From Deltaproteobacteria bacterium (GTDB lineage Bacteria; Desulfobacterota; Desulfobulbia; Desulfobulbales; BM004), in contig JAFDCC010000277.1 of the NCBI GenBank assembly GCA_019312985.1, positions 1 to 21,979 on the forward strand: a stretch of DNA of 21,979 bases, in the 5' to 3' direction. The notes beneath the pieces are model-generated. The model searched no databases, was not told where the DNA came from, and saw only the letters and a program-made list of their open reading frames with translations. Of this stretch, positions 15,385 to 21,979 are shown piece after piece. Within the stretch, counting starts at the first letter, position 1, and every line of letters starts with the position of its first letter. The position numbers and the translations under genes were made by a program.

Positions 15385-15798
15385 ATGTTTTCAGAAATGA
15401 TTTCTGCGCTTCGGAACGGGACGCTGCCGGAGATCAGTTCGCTGCGCAAACGCTTTGACGCCGCCCTGGTAAAAAAAACAGCCGTCATCCGGACACCCCC
15501 TTCGTTCTGGTCGGCCGACACGAAAATCAATCCCCCGGCCAGGCAGCTCCTGTGGGCCTCTATTCTTCTCCTTGACCGGGAAAACGCAAGGCTTGTCGAG
15601 GCAATCATCGCAGCAGAGCTGGAGGAACGGCAAAGGGCCCAGGGGCGCCCCCTATCCCATGAAGAGCTGAATGCCGGGGTCCGGCGCCAGGTGCGGGACT
15701 CTCTTCGGGAATTTATCGAACTGGCCCCGGATGAAGTTTTTCGGCAAACCCTGTGGCGCAAGGCAGAGGAGGTCTTCCCCGGCCTCCTGCCCTTCTGA
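15385..15798 (+). CDS. hypothetical protein downstream of the S1-domain gene
   Basis: I do not recognise this 137-residue protein. It starts 24 bp after the S1-domain gene with GGAGAAAACG as ribosome site, and its codon use matches its neighbours, so it is very likely real. It is predicted soluble and mostly helical, rich in Arg, Glu, Leu and Ala, with no signal peptide, membrane segment or cysteine. A possible globular core is ARQLLWASILLLDRENARLV. The C-terminal half, EELNAGVRRQVRDSLREF and onward, looks like amphipathic helices. Cotranscription with the S1-domain protein suggests a link to RNA or translation, but that is only context. A weak stem (15844-15863) follows. Confidence 0.75.
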   Translation: MFSEMISALRNGTLPEISSLRKRFDAALVKKTAVIRTPPSFWSADTKINPPARQLLWASILLLDRENARLVEAIIAAELEERQRAQGRPLSHEELNAGVRRQVRDSLREFIELAPDEVFRQTLWRKAEEVFPGLLPF

Positions 15799-15843
15799 AC
15801 AACTTCAAATACAGCTTACCTGTTGATGTCCACAGTGTTGGCG

Positions 15844-15863
15844 CCCGACACCCTGATATCGGG
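15844..15863 (+). terminator. weak terminator-like stem after the S1/hypothetical operon
   Basis: CCCGA (15844-15848) and TCGGG (15859-15863) form a 5-bp stem with a 10-nt loop, followed by GAATGGTTTTC. The stem and T run are both poor, so confidence is low. It lies between converging genes, where a terminator is expected. Confidence 0.25.
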
Positions 15864-15902
15864 GAATGGTTTTCAGCCTTCAATTGATTGTTATTCACAG
15901 TG

Positions 15903-15934
15903 CAAAAAACAGGCAGGCAACCTTGTTTCCCTGT
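15903..15934 (-). terminator. terminator-like hairpin of the repeat-protein gene
   Basis: On the minus strand ACAGG (15934-15930 complement) and CCTGT (15913-15909 complement) pair around a 16-nt inner part that can itself partly pair. A TTTTTT run follows directly. It lies 20 bp past the stop of the minus-strand secreted repeat protein, where a terminator is expected. The stem is short. Confidence 0.45.
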
Positions 15935-15953
15935 ATCTTTGCGCTAATGATGC

Positions 15954-16457
15954 TTACTGAACTCTCTTATTGCCAGGACTTAACAGATCTTTCAACGAAT
16001 CATGCTGAAAGGCAGTGTGTATATTTACGGCAGGCAACAGCACAACAACCAGATCGTAGAGGCTCATAAAAACCCCTTCATTGTATACATAGTAATTCGC
16101 TCTTCCATGCTTATTGACTTGAATTTTCAAATCCGGTGCAGGTTCATCTTCTGATGCTCTGATTTTCAAATCCGGAGATGACATCGTATCGGAAGCGGCA
16201 ACCGTAAAATCCGGGAAATTTGACTTACTTATGATCAGGTCGGCTTTTATTCTCTCCCTTGTAATGCCAACAACGAAATCGGCATTTTCGATATCCTCGC
16301 CTATTCTAATTTTGATGTCGGGATAACTTACATCTTTACCAATCAAAACTTTAAAGTCGGGATTGGTGGCATCATCATCAATCCTGATTTTTGTTTGAGC
16401 TTTCGCTGGTTCTGCAAATAACAAAAAGGCCAAAATAAGAAACAGGGCTTTTTTCAT
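15954..16457 (-). CDS. secreted protein built of 13-residue repeats
   Basis: I do not recognise the family. The 167-residue protein has a clear Sec signal peptide (MKKALFLILAFLLFAEPAKA, cut after residue 20). Residues 23-123 are eight consecutive repeat units. Seven are 13 residues long, with a pattern like KIRIGEDIENADF: a short beta-like stretch of alternating hydrophobics, then an acidic/polar loop, then (P/A)D and a hydrophobic residue. The unit at 75-84 is shortened to 10. The C-terminus has a hydrophobic stretch (LYDLVVVLLPAV, 133-144). Such regularity suggests a small beta-solenoid or stacked-strand fold in the periplasm or outside the cell (inference). AAGG precedes the ATG. The gene is AT-rich next to its neighbours, which hints at transfer or lineage-specific origin. 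Confidence 0.8.
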   Translation of the reverse strand: MKKALFLILAFLLFAEPAKAQTKIRIDDDATNPDFKVLIGKDVSYPDIKIRIGEDIENADFVVGITRERIKADLIISKSNFPDFTVAASDTMSSPDLKIRASEDEPAPDLKIQVNKHGRANYYVYNEGVFMSLYDLVVVLLPAVNIHTAFQHDSLKDLLSPGNKRVQ

Positions 16458-16658
16458 GAAAACCTTCCAGATATTATTACAATTTGAAGCGGCAATTCCA
16501 CTGCAATCAGGAAAACTTTACCGTAGCTTGCCTACATCTTCAATAATCCATCCTAAAATCTCGTTTACTGTGCGGCGTGCCAATGCTGACTCTGCGACAA
16601 TGCATTTTCATTTTGGCCGAAGGGGCTGTGACGACCTGCCGGCTTCTTTTGCTGTTCC

Positions 16659-17381
16659 TTATGGTTTTGCAAGGAGCACCAGTCCGACCAGAGCAAGAAA
16701 GAGTCCTACAAGAAAGCGGAAAGACCGCTGTGGCAGTTTCTGCAGGAATCTTTTTGCCAGCCAGGCCCCGATAAAGGAAACAGGAATACAAAGAAGCAGG
16801 GCATGGAGCAGGTCACCCTCTATCCTCGTGCCGCCGGAAACATATCGGTAAACCCGGGTCAGATCAATAAATAAAGCTATCACCCCCGAGGTAAAGACAT
16901 AAACATCTTTTGGCAGATCGTAGGCAGCAAGAAAGGCACCGCGAACCGCGCCGCCGACCCCGAAAAAACCGGCAAAGAAGCCGGAAAGCAGTCCGCCGCA
17001 GACGGCTGTGCCATCGGTCTTTGGCAGGGCCCAGTCCCGCTTTACAAACAAAAAGACAACATAGAGGATCAAAAATACGCCAAGCGCTTTTTTCAAGGGC
17101 ATTGCTGCTGCATAAAGTGAAAACGTTGCACCGAAATAGCTGGCAATGATGCCTGAAAGACCGAAGCCGAGCACAAGGCGCCAGATCAAACCCCTTCTGA
17201 AAAGAATTACCTTCCAGACATCGCCACACAGGTGAATGACCCCCACAAAAAGAAGGGCGGCAGGCAGCGGCATGGACAAAGACAGGACAGGGATCATTAT
17301 TGTTGATGTGCCGAATCCTGATGCCGTCCCGACAAGCGAGGCAGCCAGCGTTACAAAAACGAGGAGTAATTCCTGTGCCAT
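16659..17381 (-). CDS. TauE/SafE-type membrane permease
   Basis: This is a predicted inner-membrane permease of the sulfite exporter TauE/SafE family (formerly DUF81). Members move sulfite, sulfoacetate or other organosulfur anions; the substrate here is not determined. The 240-residue protein is almost all hydrophobic segments, about 7-8 membrane helices. Family-type Gly-rich patterns include ASLVGTASGFGTSTIMIP near the start and SGFFAGFFGVGGAVRGAFL in the middle, the repeated GxxxGxGGG-like signature. Length is normal. The ATG at 17381 has no clear ribosome site. An 8-bp inverted repeat lies upstream. It is on the same strand as the repeat protein, 201 bp upstream of it, so cotranscription is possible but unproven. 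Confidence 0.88.
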   Translation of the reverse strand: MAQELLLVFVTLAASLVGTASGFGTSTIMIPVLSLSMPLPAALLFVGVIHLCGDVWKVILFRRGLIWRLVLGFGLSGIIASYFGATFSLYAAAMPLKKALGVFLILYVVFLFVKRDWALPKTDGTAVCGGLLSGFFAGFFGVGGAVRGAFLAAYDLPKDVYVFTSGVIALFIDLTRVYRYVSGGTRIEGDLLHALLLCIPVSFIGAWLAKRFLQKLPQRSFRFLVGLFLALVGLVLLAKP

Positions 17382-17397
17382 TTACTTATAAATTTTC

Positions 17398-17450
17398 AGC
17401 GTTACAGCCACAGAAGGCTTTTGGTCGAATTGATGAAAAGGGGTAACGCT
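17398..17450. repeat. 8-bp inverted repeat upstream of the TauE/SafE gene
   Basis: AGCGTTAC (17398-17405) and GTAACGCT (17443-17450) are perfect inverted copies 37 bp apart, and the first lies 16 bp before the start codon. The spacing suits a dimeric regulator or a loop in the mRNA leader. No regulator is encoded next to it. Confidence 0.35.
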
Positions 17451-17611
17451 TCTCCGGTTCCGCAGCTGTTTTCACATTCTCTTTTTTCATGAACATGCTT
17501 CCAGGGACTTACGAAATAGCTTCATCATCTGGATTTTTTTCTCAGGTTTCCTTGTTTTCACTCTTGGCTCCGGAAGACCGGGGTTCGGCAGCCCAGGATT
17601 CAGGATATCCT

Positions 17612-17985
17612 TCATGGTGCGGCCGGCGACGGGGACTCGTTGAGATACATCCTGCTTTTTTGCCCCAGGAGCCCGCCGCCAGTAATCAATGCGCCGCCGA
17701 GCCAGGTGAGCCGGTGCACCACCTCGCCCCAGCTAAAGTACCCGCATATGAAGGAGCGGACAACCGGGATATAGCTTGCAGGGGCAATTGCCGGGCCCTG
17801 TCATGCTGGGAGGCCGGGATGCAGCACAACCGATCGCGGCTGGTCAACAGGACCATGCATGACAGGGAGAGCAAACACCGGAGAAAGACAGGTTCCGGCA
17901 GTGGCAGGGTGTGGCCGATGGCCTTGTCAAAAGCCGACATGATTACAAGACAGCCCGATGCCGGCAGCATATAAAGGATGCCCAT
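17612..17985 (-). pseudogene. decayed EamA/DMT-type transporter (internal deletion plus frameshift)
   Basis: The minus strand from the ATG at 17985 reads MGILYMLPASGCLVIMSAFD and then LPLPEPVFLRCLLSLSCM. This is the first membrane helix and the PxxxxFxRCL motif of EamA drug/metabolite transporters. After about 17835 the frame loses sense. A different frame, from about 17806, reads AIAPASYIPVV, then FSWGEVVHRLTWLGGALITG and GGLL, the C-terminal helix with the WGE and GGALI motif, ending at a TGA at 17612-17614. Intact members are about 290 residues, whereas this remnant is about 125 codons in two frames. So most of the middle is gone and the ends are joined out of frame. It follows rlmB by 10 bp. 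Confidence 0.7.
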
Positions 17986-17995
17986 GATCAGCCTG

Positions 17996-18832
17996 TCAGC
18001 TGGACTGCTCTCGTCTCTGCCGGACTATCTCAAAGAGGATTATGCCGGCTGCAACCGACGCATTGAGCGAGTCCAAGGCGCCGTGCATGGGCAGGGCAAT
18101 CTTCAGGTCGCAGTGTTCGGCGACAAGGGGCCGCAGTCCCTTGCCTTCACTGCCGATCACGATGCAGGCGGAAACGGTCAGATCCGTGTCATAAACGGTT
18201 TGGGAGGCCTTCTGCGCTGCGCCGAAAATCCAGATGCCTTTCTCCTTCAGCATGGCAAAACTGCTCACCAGGTTGGTCACCGTGCAGATTGCAACGTGGA
18301 ACACCGCCCCGGCAGAAACCTTGATGACTGTCCCCGTCAGCGGGGCGGACCGGTCGCGCGGAAGAATGATGCCATCGACGCCGGCGGCAACCGCTGACCT
18401 GATTATGGCCCCGAGGTTGTGGGGGTCCTGGATGGAGTCGAGGGCGAGCAGGAGCGGTGGCCGGGAAAGTTTCTGCAAATCTGCCAGCAGCGTATCAAGG
18501 GTTGGGGACGGCAGGACAATCCGGGCCGCCACTCCCTGGGACCCTTTGTGCTCTCCGGATTCATCTGGTTGCCTCTGGAAGCGATCGTCCTTTTCCGAAA
18601 GGGTGCTGACAGGGATTGCGTGCTGCCCCGCCAGCTGCAGAATCTCTTCCAAACCGCGGCCCGACCTGCCCTCTGCAACGGCGATTTCCCGGACCGCGCC
18701 GGGACAGGCACGCAGGGCCTCACGGATCGGGTGGATGCCCCACACGAGCTCTTTTCTTCTGTCAGGGAAACGGGACTTATTCCTTTCTCTGGGTCTGCTG
18801 GTTCGTGCTTTCTGCGAAGGAGATCTGGCCAT
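17996..18832 (-). CDS. rlmB: 23S rRNA (guanosine-2'-O-)-methyltransferase, TrmH/SpoU family
   Basis: This SPOUT-class enzyme uses SAM to 2'-O-methylate 23S rRNA, as RlmB does at G2251 in E. coli. The 278-residue protein has a very basic N-terminal extension (about 30 residues). It then has WGIHPIREALRACPG (the substrate-binding domain) and ALDSIQDPHNLGAIIRSA (motif 1). VIGSEGKGLRPLV and ALDSLNASVAAGIILFE (motifs 2 and 3) form the trefoil knot. The ATG at 18832 was chosen because it starts just after the gmk stop, with AAGAG upstream. The frame is open to 19015 but would overlap gmk. Another TrmH-family target (e.g. tRNA) is possible. Confidence 0.9.
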   Translation of the reverse strand: MARSPSQKARTSRPRERNKSRFPDRRKELVWGIHPIREALRACPGAVREIAVAEGRSGRGLEEILQLAGQHAIPVSTLSEKDDRFQRQPDESGEHKGSQGVAARIVLPSPTLDTLLADLQKLSRPPLLLALDSIQDPHNLGAIIRSAVAAGVDGIILPRDRSAPLTGTVIKVSAGAVFHVAICTVTNLVSSFAMLKEKGIWIFGAAQKASQTVYDTDLTVSACIVIGSEGKGLRPLVAEHCDLKIALPMHGALDSLNASVAAGIILFEIVRQRREQSS

Positions 18833-18839
18833 CGGGCTC

Positions 18840-19448
18840 TTAAAAAACAAGACGAAGCGGTTCCCCGGCCAGGCCGCGCCTGTTTCTGCTTCTCTCGGCA
18901 ATGATGATGGACTGGAGAACCTCAACCGCCCGTTCAAGGGTGTCATTGACAATGACGTAATCGTAGTTGCCGATGCTTTGCATCTCTTCCCTGGCATTAG
19001 ACAAGCGGGTTGCAATGCTGGCCGCCGTTTCCGTTGCCCTGCCGGCCAGCCTTTCCTGGAGCACCCTGAGCGACGGCGGTGCGATAAAGACGAAGATGCC
19101 CTTTACCCCCTGTCTTTCCTTGACCTGGCGGGCCCCCTGGATATCAATATCAAGGATGATGTCCTGCCCCTCTCCTGTCACATCCGCAACCACCCTGCTG
19201 CTCGTGCCGTAAAGGTTGCCATGCACCTCGGCCCACTCCAGGAAGGTTCCCTGCTGCGCCATGGCCTTAAAGGTTTCCCGGTCAACAAAATGGTAATCCA
19301 CCCCGTTCTGTTCCCCGGGTCTCGGGGGCCGCGTCGTGTGGGAGACGGAAAAGACCACCCGTTCCATGGCGGCGAGAACCCTTTTCAGGATCGTTGTCTT
19401 TCCGGCACCGGACGGCGCAGAAATTATGAAAAGATTGCCGCGCTCCAT
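18840..19448 (-). CDS. gmk: guanylate kinase
   Basis: The enzyme phosphorylates GMP to GDP with ATP, essential for guanine nucleotide supply. The 202-residue protein starts MERGNLFIISAPSGAGKTTI, with the GAGKTT P-loop. It continues with FSVSHTTRPPRPGEQNGVDY (the GMP-binding region with conserved Ser, Arg and Tyr), FLEWAEVHGNLYGTS and ILDIDIQGARQVK. The lid and C-terminal helices end normally. It starts 8 bp after the remA-like stop and is followed by rlmB after 7 bp, so it sits in the middle of a tight operon. Confidence 0.98.
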   Translation of the reverse strand: MERGNLFIISAPSGAGKTTILKRVLAAMERVVFSVSHTTRPPRPGEQNGVDYHFVDRETFKAMAQQGTFLEWAEVHGNLYGTSSRVVADVTGEGQDIILDIDIQGARQVKERQGVKGIFVFIAPPSLRVLQERLAGRATETAASIATRLSNAREEMQSIGNYDYVIVNDTLERAVEVLQSIIIAERSRNRRGLAGEPLRLVF

Positions 19449-19456
19449 TGTGCTGC

Positions 19457-19735
19457 CTATTCCTCCTCCACCGGGTTGGAGTGGTGCAGGACAGAAGCCG
19501 GGGCAAAACGCTGTGTTATGGTTTCCGGCTGCACCGAGGAAAGGACAACGTGATTGCTGTCGAGGATAATGATGGAACGGGTCCTTCTTCCCTCTGTCAC
19601 GTCCAGGAGGCGGTTGTTTCTCCTGGCCTCATCCTTTATTTTTTTCATCGGTGAAGAGTGGGGGTTCACCACGGCCAGTATCCTGCTGCCGACAATGGAA
19701 TTACCGAACCCGACGTTGATCATCCTGCCATCCAT
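19457..19735 (-). CDS. RemA-like regulatory protein (DUF370)
   Basis: This is a small protein of the RemA/DUF370 family. B. subtilis RemA is a DNA-binding activator of matrix genes; in Gram-negatives the role is not established. The 92-residue protein has MINVGFGNSIVGSRILAVVN, SSPMKKIKDEARRNNRLLDV, TEGRRTRSIIILDSNHVVLS and VQPETITQRF, all matching the family. I chose the ATG at 19735 (GGGAG 7 nt upstream); a TTG at 19741 adds two residues. It lies 11 bp after yicC and 8 bp before gmk. The order yloC-remA-gmk is also the Bacillus order. Confidence 0.92.
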   Translation of the reverse strand: MDGRMINVGFGNSIVGSRILAVVNPHSSPMKKIKDEARRNNRLLDVTEGRRTRSIIILDSNHVVLSSVQPETITQRFAPASVLHHSNPVEEE

Positions 19736-19746
19736 ACTCAATCTCC

Positions 19747-20640
19747 CTACTCCAGGTTCTGCACCTGTTCGCGAATTTTTTCAAGGTCGTTCTTCATCGC
19801 CACGGTCATGTGGGCCGTTTCGGCATTACTGATCTTTGAGGCGACTGTATTGACTTCCCGCAACAGCTCCTGCACGAGAAAATCCAGCCTTCTGCCGACC
19901 GGTTCGTCCAGACCGAGAAACGTTTGAAACTGTTCGATATGGCTGTGAAGCCGGACAATTTCCTCGGTGACATCCGACTTGTCAACGAGGATGGCCACCT
20001 CCTGGGCCAAACGCATCGGGTCAATATCCACTCCTGCCAGAAGAATGTCAAGGCGTTCTTTCAGGGTTGCTTCACGGTTTGTAATGATTCCGGGGAGGGA
20101 GTGCTCAACAGCAGCCACAGTCGACTGGAAACTGTGCAGCCTCGCCAGGAGGTCAGCCGCAAGCCTTTCCCCCTCGCTTTGCCGCATTTTCCGGCATTCA
20201 TCCAGGGCCGCTCCCAGTGCCTCCCTGAAAGAATCCCAGAGTTCCTCCAGGAGTTCCGCCCCCATCTCTTCATCGATGGGGGTAATGATATCACGGTACG
20301 ATGCCAGCATGGCCAGATCCGGTTTTCCCGGAAGCGCCAGGGTTTCGGCTATTTCCTCAAGGCAGGCGAGGTATTCCCGAGCCAGTTGCAGATCTGTTTT
20401 CAGTCGGGATGCGGCCGCGCCCTCGTCACTGAAAGTGATATAGGCATCGACCCGGCCCCTGACATGGGAGGCGCCAATCTCTTTCTTGATCCGTTCTTCC
20501 CAGCCCATGAAACGCCTCGGCAATTTCAGGCCGATATCCAGGTAGCGGTGATTGACGGCGCGCAGCTCCACAGTCCATGAACCCTGGGCTCCTCTGGCTT
20601 CTCCCCGGCCAAAACCGGTCATACTGATTACTTTTCCCAT
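19747..20640 (-). CDS. yicC: YicC/YloC-family endoribonuclease
   Basis: The family is now regarded as endoribonuclease; E. coli YicC affects small RNA turnover. The 297-residue protein starts MGKVISMTGFGRGEA, the family hallmark, followed by VELRAVNHRYLDIGLKLPR. The C-terminal DUF1732 part includes EVAILVDKSDVTEEIVRLHSH (about residues 215-235) and LDFLVQELLREVNTVASKI. It ends with the conserved MTVAMKNDLEKIREQVQNLE. AAGGAG stands 6 nt before the ATG. It is the first gene of the yicC-remA-gmk-rlmB operon. No catalytic residue is assigned here. Confidence 0.96.
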   Translation of the reverse strand: MGKVISMTGFGRGEARGAQGSWTVELRAVNHRYLDIGLKLPRRFMGWEERIKKEIGASHVRGRVDAYITFSDEGAAASRLKTDLQLAREYLACLEEIAETLALPGKPDLAMLASYRDIITPIDEEMGAELLEELWDSFREALGAALDECRKMRQSEGERLAADLLARLHSFQSTVAAVEHSLPGIITNREATLKERLDILLAGVDIDPMRLAQEVAILVDKSDVTEEIVRLHSHIEQFQTFLGLDEPVGRRLDFLVQELLREVNTVASKISNAETAHMTVAMKNDLEKIREQVQNLE

Positions 20641-20735
20641 TCTCGCTCCTTCTCCCTATCTCTTCGGCGTTATCATGAAACTTCCCCGGACAGAGAACGG
20701 TGTGCTCTCGGGCCCGGCAAAACTGCACAGTGGCG

Positions 20736-21569
20736 CTACCTGAAAGTATCTACCAGGTAAACAAGCCGCTCTGCAAAACGTTCTGCAGAAAAAACCAGCG
20801 ACTCCAGGTCAAGAAAATCAAGGACATGGTGATCAAAAAGGACCTTGGCCTTCGCCTCAAATCCCTCCTCCGGCTCTTCTTCCCAGAAAAGAAGATATTG
20901 CGGCACCATGGGGAGTACCGGGACAATGAGGGAGGCTGTCGCCGTTGCACTGAGGTCCGTTGGCCCGGCATAGCCATCAAGGTGTGTCCCTATGTCCTTG
21001 AGGGTCCGGGCCGGCCTGGAGGACAGCGTCGCCGCAATTTTATTTTCACAGTAGGTTGCCAGGGTCTTTATCTTGGAAATGGAGTTGGGCATGCTTTCCA
21101 TGCCGATCCATATATTTTCGGGTTTGCGGCCGCCGCCCGAGTGGACATAGTTATAGAGCAGTATCTGGTCACGAGGATCAACGACCCCGGCGTTATCCAG
21201 CAAGACCTCTGTTTTGCCCAGCATGACATCCTGCCCCAGGTAGCGCAGGTGAAGCGTATCAGGTTTTTGCGGATCCCATCCGGCACCGATGGCGGCAGCA
21301 ACTGCCCCGAAGTCAAGGGGACGTATCTTCTTCTGCAGGTTCTCGACCAGGGCCAGGTCATGTTCCTCTGCCACCTGGTCCGCCAGGTTTTCCATGTCCT
21401 TCTCGCTTCCCGGTGCCTCTGCTGCAAAACCCTCAAGGTTTACATACGGGCACAGGGTTATGGCAACCCCGGCCCGCGACACCGCGGCAGCAAAGGCAAG
21501 ACAGGCAGGGTAGCCGCACTCGCCGCAATTTGTCCTGGGGGTTCTCTGTAGTATTTCCAGCGGGTTCAT
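20736..21569 (-). CDS. Fe-S domain protein of the DUF3786 type
   Basis: This is a predicted iron-sulfur protein of unknown role, common in anaerobic Desulfobacterota. The 277-residue protein begins MNPLEILQRTPRTNCGECGY and has Cys15, Cys18, Cys23 and Cys40 (CX2CX4CX16C). That is the [4Fe-4S] pattern seen in RnfB and the CO dehydrogenase/acetyl-CoA synthase gamma subunit. The rest looks like DUF3786, with LRYLGQDVMLGKTEVLLDN, LLYNYVHSGGG and LPMVPQYLLFWEEEPEEGFE. I chose the ATG at 21569 because the family starts MNPLE, but it lacks a ribosome site. A TTG at 21671 after AAGGGAG is an alternative. It is 95 bp upstream of yicC and may be cotranscribed. Confidence 0.8.
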   Translation of the reverse strand: MNPLEILQRTPRTNCGECGYPACLAFAAAVSRAGVAITLCPYVNLEGFAAEAPGSEKDMENLADQVAEEHDLALVENLQKKIRPLDFGAVAAAIGAGWDPQKPDTLHLRYLGQDVMLGKTEVLLDNAGVVDPRDQILLYNYVHSGGGRKPENIWIGMESMPNSISKIKTLATYCENKIAATLSSRPARTLKDIGTHLDGYAGPTDLSATATASLIVPVLPMVPQYLLFWEEEPEEGFEAKAKVLFDHHVLDFLDLESLVFSAERFAERLVYLVDTFR

Positions 21570-21910
21570 GATGATGCAGGCCAAGGGATTGAGGCCGGCA
21601 AAGGCAGCCGATCCAGTTGCATTCTTTCCGGCCCTGTCATGAAAGAGAAACCTGGTGCCGGTCCCGGTCAACTTACCGTCTCCCTTGAAAAAAAACAAAA
21701 ACTAATCCGCCGGCAGTTAAATTTTTTATCATTAGGCAATCCTAACTTTATTCGCCCTTCCCAAATAATTATTGACAGATCAAAACGCCAGTCTTATTCT
21801 TGTCACAGTTTAAAAACGAAGTTTCAGCGAAACCCTGAAGTAGGTCCACCACTGCAGCCCTTCACATATGTCCTCAACCTCATTACCTTCTGCCAGCAAA
21901 AGATGCCGTC
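21570..21910. other. 341-bp divergent intergenic region
   Basis: The region separates the Fe-S/DUF3786 gene (minus) from a plus-strand gene at 21911. It contains a consensus promoter (21772-21800) preceded by an AT-rich UP-like stretch (about 21705-21770), and a predicted leader of roughly 100 nt. I see no gene or repeat in it. Confidence 0.55.
21772..21800 (+). promoter_or_regulatory. consensus sigma-70-type promoter
   Basis: TTGACA (21772-21777), a 17-bp spacer and TATTCT (21795-21800) nearly match the consensus, with A/T-rich DNA just upstream. Transcription would start near 21807, about 100 nt before the ATG at 21911. It is the best promoter match on the plus strand in the window. Confidence 0.65.
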
Positions 21911-21979
21911 ATGAAACAGTGTCCTGAATGCCGCAACCAGAGCAGTGTTGCCCCGGCCCGGCAGAAACCGGGGATCGCC
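21911..21979 (+). CDS. start of a Cys-rich protein, truncated by the window
   Basis: From the ATG at 21911 the frame is open to the window end for 23 residues, beginning MKQCPECRNQ. The CPEC pair so close to the start suggests a zinc-ribbon or similar metal site. There is no clear ribosome site, but a consensus promoter lies about 110 bp upstream in the right direction. Function cannot be given from so little sequence. Confidence 0.4.
   Translation, partial: MKQCPECRNQSSVAPARQKPGIA

Noticed and set aside
18234..19553. 439-codon open frame on the plus strand
   Set aside because: It is antisense to rlmB and gmk across both genes, both clearly identified. The product has no recognisable motif and the long frame is expected from GC-rich codon use.
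21639..21914. 91-codon plus-strand frame near the right end
   Set aside because: It overlaps the 5' end of the Fe-S gene and the consensus promoter, has no ribosome site and no motif.

Overview
The window looks like a chromosomal segment of a Gram-negative anaerobe of the Desulfobacterota, most like Desulfobulbales. This placement is an inference. It rests on a mixed ilv/psd/pssA/leu cluster, futalosine-pathway menaquinone genes (mqnB, mqnD), a MucR-type zinc-finger regulator with a lysine-rich tail, a yicC-remA-gmk-rlmB run, and a Fe-S/DUF3786-like protein. Most genes are GC-rich housekeeping genes. I see no rRNA, tRNA, CRISPR array, insertion sequence or phage gene.

Layout. (1) 1-5988, minus strand: ilvB, ilvN, psd, pssA, leuA and the 5' part of leuB. 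The cluster makes branched-chain amino acids and phosphatidylethanolamine. It has a near-consensus promoter at 6128-6155, a leader hairpin, and a terminator-like hairpin between pssA and leuA. ilvC, which I would expect after ilvN, is absent. (2) 6299-7852, minus: mqnD and mqnB. (3) 7962-9080, plus: queA (queuosine tRNA modification), divergent from mqnB. (4) 9147-9476, minus: an FmdB-type zinc ribbon protein. A 476-bp non-coding stretch with an AT-rich core follows, then a MucR-type regulator at 9953 on plus. (5) 10684-15798, plus: murI, lolA, a radical SAM enzyme of the RiPP-maturation type, a four-S1-domain RNA-binding protein and an unrecognised small protein. (6) 15954-17381, minus: a secreted protein made of 13-residue repeats and a TauE/SafE-type permease. 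(7) 17612-17985, minus: a decayed EamA transporter. (8) 17996-20640, minus: yicC, remA-like, gmk and rlmB, tightly packed. (9) 20736-21569, minus: the Fe-S/DUF3786-like protein. (10) A consensus promoter at 21772-21800 and the first codons of a Cys-rich protein run off the right end on plus.

The least ordinary items are four. One is the orphan RiPP-type radical SAM protein, which has a CX4CX2C cluster motif and a winged-helix-like C-terminus but no visible precursor. Another is the AT-rich secreted repeat protein, whose 39-nt period is still visible in the DNA. The third is the internally deleted EamA pseudogene. The fourth is the MucR-type regulator with a histone-H1-like tail beside an AT-rich inverted repeat. 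I did not find a complete new multi-gene defence or mobile system here.
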